DNA of 10,669 nucleotides from Hirudo medicinalis (taxonomy: Eukaryota > Annelida > Clitellata > Hirudinida > Hirudinidae), in the NCBI GenBank assembly GCA_011800805.1, contig MPNW01000324.1, positions 172,264-182,932 on the forward strand, written 5' to 3'. The notes beneath the pieces are model-generated. The model was given only the letters and a program-made list of their open reading frames with translations, was not told the DNA's origin and made no database searches. Positions within the stretch are counted from its first letter, which is position 1. Every line of letters starts with the position of its first letter. Shown here one piece after another: positions 6,601-10,669 of this stretch. The translations under genes and the position numbers were made by a program.

Positions 6601-7409
6601 GTCGAAGCGGTGAAACCATACGATATTCTGTCACGAGATTCACAGCTTGTCTTCGGGCTTGTTGTTCAAAGTGTTATTTCATGATACGACTGAATTACGA
6701 ATAAATATATATCGAACTAACAACTGTTTTCCTGTGCGACATCGCCTCTGCCTTTCAAAGCAAAAGAAGTCGATGAAAAACAAGTACTATACTTGAAAAT
6801 ACCGCGCCCACTTCAGCGACCAACTTTCCCGATAATAACTTATCATCAAGGGTCATATTTTTATCAGGTTAAAAAAATTGATTTTTTTTTTTATTAATAC
6901 CTTTTTTCCATCCTGTTTAGTAGGGGAATGACTGAATTTTAATACGAACTAACTACGATAATTAATTAATAAATAATAATTAATAGTTTATAATAATTAA
7001 AGGACTGATGTATTAATATAACATTTTATAGCAAATGGTCCGTTCGTAACGTTTCATTTTTGGTCCATCTCCAGAGTATGTTAAAAGTTTTTGGCACATT
7101 AATGCTTATAAGGAAATATACCAGAGGACTCGAGAATTAAATAAATTACCTGATCTAATTTCAAAACCCTTCATAACTGCGTCATATCATTCGATATTCT
7201 TTTCTTTCGATATCATTCTTATCTTTTTACGATTGATTTTAAAAAAGAAGTAATTTTTTATCCGATCCGCTTGCCCTCTCTTGGTTCAACTGCTAGCAAT
7301 TCTTTTGTTTGAACATTAACTTGCTGCCCATGTTAAACAATGCTAAAAATGAGTAAATAAATGCAATAATTATCGTTATAATTATCAATAATTACCTGAT
7401 GACGTCCGT
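6601..7409. other. AT-rich region without recognised gene
   Basis: Contains homopolymer T (6880..6891) and a run of TAATTAAT-type sequence (6955..7005), but no open frame or known motif on either strand. Probably intergenic and eroded repeat DNA. Confidence 0.5.
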
Positions 7410-7831
7410 TGTCGAATGTGTTAATACCGATTAATAGGTTGTCAGTGACCTGACTTTTGAATATTTTTAAATGTTACTTTTGTTCGCGGACGACTATATT
7501 AAGTACGTGATAAGGTTGCATGAGGTGATGTATTCTTACGCGTGATCGAACGATTCGATGACTTTCTGCATATTGGTGAATCTAATTAACTCGATGTGTA
7601 TATAAGTCGATATGCAGAGTCAGCTAAGAGATAGGTGTAGAGAGGTTCTAGAGAGGTCTGAGAGAGGCCAGAGAGTTAGAGTTTGATAGAGAGTCAGAGT
7701 TGTGTGCGAGTGTGTGTGTGAAAGAGCGCGAAGAGTCGAGAACAATAGATTTGTCGAGATTTTATCGAATATTTTGATATTATACTTAAGTTTCGATCTT
7801 TTATTGATTTCTACTGCTTGTAGAATCTACA
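7410..7831 (+). mobile_element. LTR-like block (possible solo LTR)
   Basis: Begins TGTCGAATG and ends GAATCTACA, i.e. TGT...ACA termini. A TATATAAG box (7599..7606) is followed by a GA/GT-rich leader (about 7617..7735) typical in look of LTR R/U5 regions. No matching target-site duplication is seen (TCCGT against TCGTA) and no second copy is in the window, so edges are provisional. A plus-strand promoter of another kind is the alternative. Confidence 0.33.
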
Positions 7832-7879
7832 TCGTAGATATTATATAGTATATAGTATCTTCTTTCATGACCTTCACCT

Positions 7880-8040
7880 CAATGGATTTAACTGGAATTG
7901 TAAAGCATTGAATTTCTAACGTGGTTTATCACAAAGCATAGAATGTTTATATTGGGAAGGCATGGTAGCATTGGGCATGAGTGATAACATGAGAAAAACA
8001 ATCAATGCAGTGTAAGTGCAAATTTCAAAATGTGAGGAAA
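7880..8040 (+). pseudogene. Possible retroelement integrase fragment
   Basis: A short frame reading ECLYWEGM (from about 7940) resembles the YWPGM stretch that follows the H2C2 zinc finger of LTR-retrotransposon integrases. A preceding TGIVKH in another frame resembles its upstream part. Stops and frame changes separate the pieces. It lies just downstream of the LTR-like block. The match is short, so this is tentative. Confidence 0.28.
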
Positions 8041-8261
8041 ATATTTTCGTATTTCGAAATAGACTGATTATATTGTGCGTTTCAGCCAAACGGCGCATCT
8101 GCATAACATATTCTTTCAATTAATCGCTAAGAATTTTTAATGATTTAATTATTTTAAGACGATTAAATCTTGATTAATTTCGTTTATTACTTACTGAAGC
8201 AATGTCGATATTGAGTCACCGGAAATTTTAATCTGCTATTGTTTCTGTCACAAATGGCCGA

Positions 8262-8740
8262 CTCTAAATTAAAGGTTATCCAAAAGGTTATTATTATGAA
8301 CCAGTTAATGATAAATTGCATGACCATTTTGGTTTTAAAGTAGACGATAACAATAAATTTATTGGTTGTGAGAAAAATTTACTGTTTTCACTGTGAGAAA
8401 GTCTTCGTCTTTTTGTGGCTCCAATACATGGATGACATATCATCTACATCATATATATCCTGTGAAATATAGCATGTTGTTGTCGAAGAGTGTTGGTGGA
8501 CAGACAGAAAACTCGAAGCAAACATCATTGCACCAATTTGTATTGGGGCACAACAAGTCAGTTAGTGCCAAGCTCTACACTGATATTAAAATAACAGTAT
8601 TGACCATTTTATTGTCAGCTCATGTGATCAAATTTAAGTTTATAGCATCTCACAAAATCTCAGAAGAACCACAAAAATACAGGGCTTTGAGGAACATTCC
8701 TATTGAGCGAATGATCATGCAATTGATCGTTACTCAATAA
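8262..8740 (+). pseudogene. Relic of hAT/ZBED-type transposase N-terminus
   Basis: Three frame-shifted pieces follow in the expected order. First DHFGFKVDDN (from 8322), typical of the start of BED-finger proteins. Then CFHCEKVF (8383..8406), the Cx2C of the finger. Then, one frame over from about 8410, CGSNTWMTYHLHHIYP with Tyr where the last zinc-binding His is expected. After it, TSLHQFVLGHNKSVSAK and ITVLTILLSAHVIKFKF recall the linker after BED fingers in hAT transposases. The catalytic domain and terminal inverted repeats were not found. Frameshifts, a TGA at the second piece and the lost His make it a non-functional fragment. Confidence 0.6.
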
Positions 8741-8876
8741 CTGTCAACAGGATTATTACGTAAGCCTGATATCATCAGTGGCTCTTTATGAAAAATTATC
8801 ATGTTAAATAAATAAATTTTTTAACAAATTCCCCACTTCAAAGTTGACAAACGTCCCACAACATTGTGGAATGAAG
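8741..8876. other. Short AT-rich spacer
   Basis: Nothing recognised between the transposase relic and the decayed PAN-like domain. Confidence 0.5.
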
Positions 8877-9101
8877 GCATTCAATATTATCCAATACATC
8901 CAATATTAAATTTGTCGCCGATGGCAGAGTTAATTTTGTAGCCTTAGAAAGACAGACTTGTGCTTAGCAGCCACTTTATCCGGGGTTGTAATAAACTGCT
9001 TGACCATCCTTTCTAAAGAAGCATTCCTCAGAACAATCGTAAAGGGACATGTTTTTTATTTTTGTGAGATCAAAAAACTTCAAACCAATTTTACAATTCG
9101 G
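8877..9101 (-). pseudogene. Eroded PAN/apple-like domain downstream of the right-hand gene
   Basis: A minus frame from 9101 reads PNCKIGLKFFDLTKIKN, then SLYDCSEECFFRKDGQAV, then after two in-frame TAA codons (8978..8976 and 8966..8964) LSKATKLTLPSATNLILD and IEC. The order C, C-x3-C, 'AV', 'SK..L', 'TN.IL', C matches class B domains, with C4 replaced by Gly. No phase-1 acceptor survives. Best read as a decayed exon of the right-hand gene. The match is by eye only. Confidence 0.5.
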
Positions 9102-9633
9102 CTCATTAGTGTTAAATTAGTTTAGTGTTAATTCGGTTAAACAGTTCGGATAGATAGCGATCAGCTAGGATGACCTTTAGGTTTGCTTTATCAATTGCAA
9201 GATTTTAAGCTTTTACTGAAGAAACATTTTCATGTACATTTTGAAAAACTTTTTGGAATGAGACGAATTTATTTTATAAATCGATAAACCAAAGTCTGAA
9301 ACTACAAGAATATACCAAAGTCATAAATTTATAATTTTCATTATCAAAATTATTGCACGATCTTGGATGACCAAGGATTCTTCATTCTTCAGTGCAGGAT
9401 GAGATTGGAAACTGGAATGAAATGGAAATCTAATAATTATTGGCATCATAAACTAATTACTGAAATAAATTCATTTAAGTTTGATAAGAAAAAAACCTTC
9501 CAAACCTAATAAATTATTAAACAGAAATACAGAATTAAGAACAAAACCTGTCACTTATTATCACCAAATGTGTTTCAATGTTTAATGAAAGATTGATTTG
9601 TCAAAGTTTTAATAACCACAACCAGCTTCTTAC
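9102..9633. other. AT-rich stretch 3' of the right-hand gene
   Basis: No coding segment recognised. Candidate poly(A) hexamers on the minus strand are ATTAAA at 9586..9581 (48 nt after the stop at 9636..9634) and AATAAA at 9273..9268. Confidence 0.45.
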
Positions 9634-9905
9634 CTAGGCACTTCCGTCCAAGAGCAGATCCGCGAGACATTCTCTGTTCAGCATGAAATTAGTCACTGAT
9701 GACTTTACCAACAATTTGGACTTGGAAACTTCTAGATCTTTGTTTGTTTGAACGAAGCAGCTCTTTTCAGTTTTGGTGTCCCAATCAACAGCTTTACAAA
9801 CAACGCTTCTCACACATTCATCAAGACACTCAGGCTGACTCTTCATGTCCATATTTGTCAGTCCCATTAGTTGGTAGCCTGGCGTCACAGTCCAACAAAT
9901 TGTGT
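9634..9905 (-). CDS. Right-hand gene: terminal class B domain exon
   Basis: GTTATTTCAG acceptor, then DTICWTVTPGYQLMGL, CLDECVRSVVC, KAVDWDTKTEKSCFVQ and SVTNFMLNREC. After the last cysteine it continues LADLLLDGSA and TAG. In gene I the distance from the last Cys codon to the donor is 25 nt; here it is 36 nt, out of phase, so the ancestral donor (GTAAGA, 9633..9628) now follows a stop. Confidence 0.75.
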
Positions 9906-10580
9906 CTGAAATAACAATTAATTTAATTAGATATGTTACTTTGTAAAACAGGAAATTATTAGCTTTGTTATTATTATTATTTTAAAACTCTATCACAAAC
10001 AAATGCAAAACTTGAACTCACCAACTCCTGGTATTGCGTTAACTGGAATTTGCGAAAGTGTTGAATTATGAAAGATTAATGTAGAAGCAATTTGTAAATA
10101 ATCAAAAAAATAATTTAATCGTGAGGAAAGTATAGTGATTTCTTACAATGTAATTTTGAAATTTAGAAGCAGATAATTTTGTTACTTTATTACTTATATC
10201 ATTATTTAAATCATAGCGATTATAATTTTATTAAAATTATATAAATTACTCCCAACATTTAATACGAAGCACAACATGGTTGAGTATAAACGAATATTGA
10301 AAGTTTATATTTTATGACCAACCTGAGCCAGCAACAGAATTAAAACAGTCTCTGTCCAAAATATAGTTGGTCACAGAACTGTGTGGTTGCAATTTTGAAG
10401 TGGAAACTTCAAATTTATTTTTCTGAATAAAACAGTTGAGGGGCGTATTAGTGTCCCAGTCTACGGCCTTACAATCACTTATTTGGAGACAAAGTTTCAG
10501 GCAATGAACAAGGTTCTTGCTCTCAACATTGGTCAAACCCGGCAAGTTCTTTCCTACTGTCTTCGTCCAACAGTTTTTGC
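9634..10580 (-). CDS. Right-hand gene, 3' part: two class B PAN/apple-like domains
   Basis: Partial gene continuing beyond the right edge. Exons 10580..10323 and 9905..9634, with a possible 21-nt exon 10042..10022 between them, join in one phase-1 frame. Both domains share CKAVDWD and CF[IV]Q, which differ from CW[AS]VDWD and CWVQ of genes I-II, so they arose by exon duplication within this gene. The reading frame ends at TAG (9636..9634), immediately before GTAAGA. This looks like the ancestral exon donor put out of frame. No signal-peptide, C or D exons are in view. It may be a shortened functional gene or an early pseudogene. Confidence 0.65.
10022..10042 (-). CDS. Possible 21-nt micro-exon (VNAIPGV)
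   Basis: CAG|TTAACGCAATACCAGGAGTTG|GTGAGT on the minus strand. It is flanked by a plausible acceptor and a strong donor, is 21 nt long and is phase 1 on both sides, so it can be included or skipped without changing frame. Its end, PGVG at the donor, resembles the AGVG that ends A and B exons. It may therefore instead be the surviving tail of a decayed domain exon. Confidence 0.35.
10323..10580 (-). CDS. Right-hand gene: class B domain exon
   Basis: 86 codons, AATGTTCAG acceptor and GTTGGT donor, phase 1 both ends. Starts GKNCWTKTVGKNLPGLTN and has CLKLCLQISDC, KAVDWDTNTPLNCFIQ and SVTNYILDRDC, ending VAGSG. Six cysteines intact. Confidence 0.82.
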
Positions 10581-10669
10581 CTGAACATTTGAAAATGCTT
10601 TTTTACATTTAGGACATGCGACATAATTATCAAAATGTGTTACAGATATTATGTATTGTGCTTCATCAT
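10581..10669 (-). other. Intron upstream of the right-hand gene's class B exon
   Basis: The remaining 89 nt at the window's right end precede the acceptor at 10583..10581 and show no coding segment. Upstream exons lie outside the window. Confidence 0.55.

Noticed and set aside
7916..8119. Minus-strand 67-codon frame
   Set aside because: Antisense to the possible integrase fragment; no supported similarity.
8410..8450. YMDD-like string (LQYMDDISS) suggesting a reverse transcriptase
   Set aside because: The string comes from the frame just past the BED-finger Cx2C. Neighbouring sequence fits a hAT/ZBED finger in the adjacent frame, and no other reverse transcriptase motif is nearby.
1..10669. 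CRISPR arrays, bacterial promoters, ribosome binding sites or rRNA
   Set aside because: None seen; exon-intron structure and signal-peptide exons show eukaryotic nuclear DNA.

Overview
The window reads as AT-rich animal (metazoan, probably invertebrate) nuclear DNA. Coding sequence is split into exons of about 260 nt with GT..AG junctions and mostly short introns. There are secretory signal-peptide exons, microsatellites and eroded transposon pieces, and no bacterial-style operon. The species cannot be named from the sequence.

The core (1..6483, all minus strand) is a head-to-tail array of three paralogous genes for secreted proteins built from PAN/apple-like domains. Reading leftwards these are gene I (6483..4856), gene II (4105..2529) and gene III (1674..212 and probably beyond the left edge). 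Their start codons are about 2.4 kb apart. Each gene has a signal-peptide exon followed by one exon per domain. Every coding intron is phase 1, so domain exons are symmetric. Four domain classes occur in fixed order: A ('ELKCW'), B ('WTVTP', 'VDWD'), C ('FW', 'PPCWA') and D ('FQNDT', 'YSGAG'). A, B and D carry six cysteines in the C-x3-C-x5-C arrangement of PAN/apple domains. Class C has lost the first and last cysteine together in both genes.

Gene I looks intact (376 aa). Gene II has a GC instead of GT donor at intron 1 and a last junction that gives a stop codon unless a weaker AG 9 nt upstream is used. Gene III has an intact signal peptide and A domain (minus one cysteine), but its B exon is dead by several lesions. 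C and D exons of gene III are not in view.

The right part (8877..10580, minus) holds the 3' end of a fourth, more diverged family member. It has two B-type exons, a possible 21-nt micro-exon between them, a stop codon abutting the ancestral donor site, and further downstream an eroded domain with two in-frame stops. Between this gene and gene I (6600..8870) lie mobile-element remains on the plus strand: an LTR-like block (7410..7831), a possible integrase fragment (about 7880..8040) and a clear hAT/ZBED-type transposase N-terminus relic (about 8262..8740). A tRNA-derived (SINE-like) piece sits between genes I and II (4248..4320, minus).

The array appears to be a birth-and-death cluster of secreted, disulphide-rich, probably ligand- or glycan-binding proteins. 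One member is healthy, one has marginal splicing, and the others are decayed or truncated. All functional statements are inferred from the domain family.
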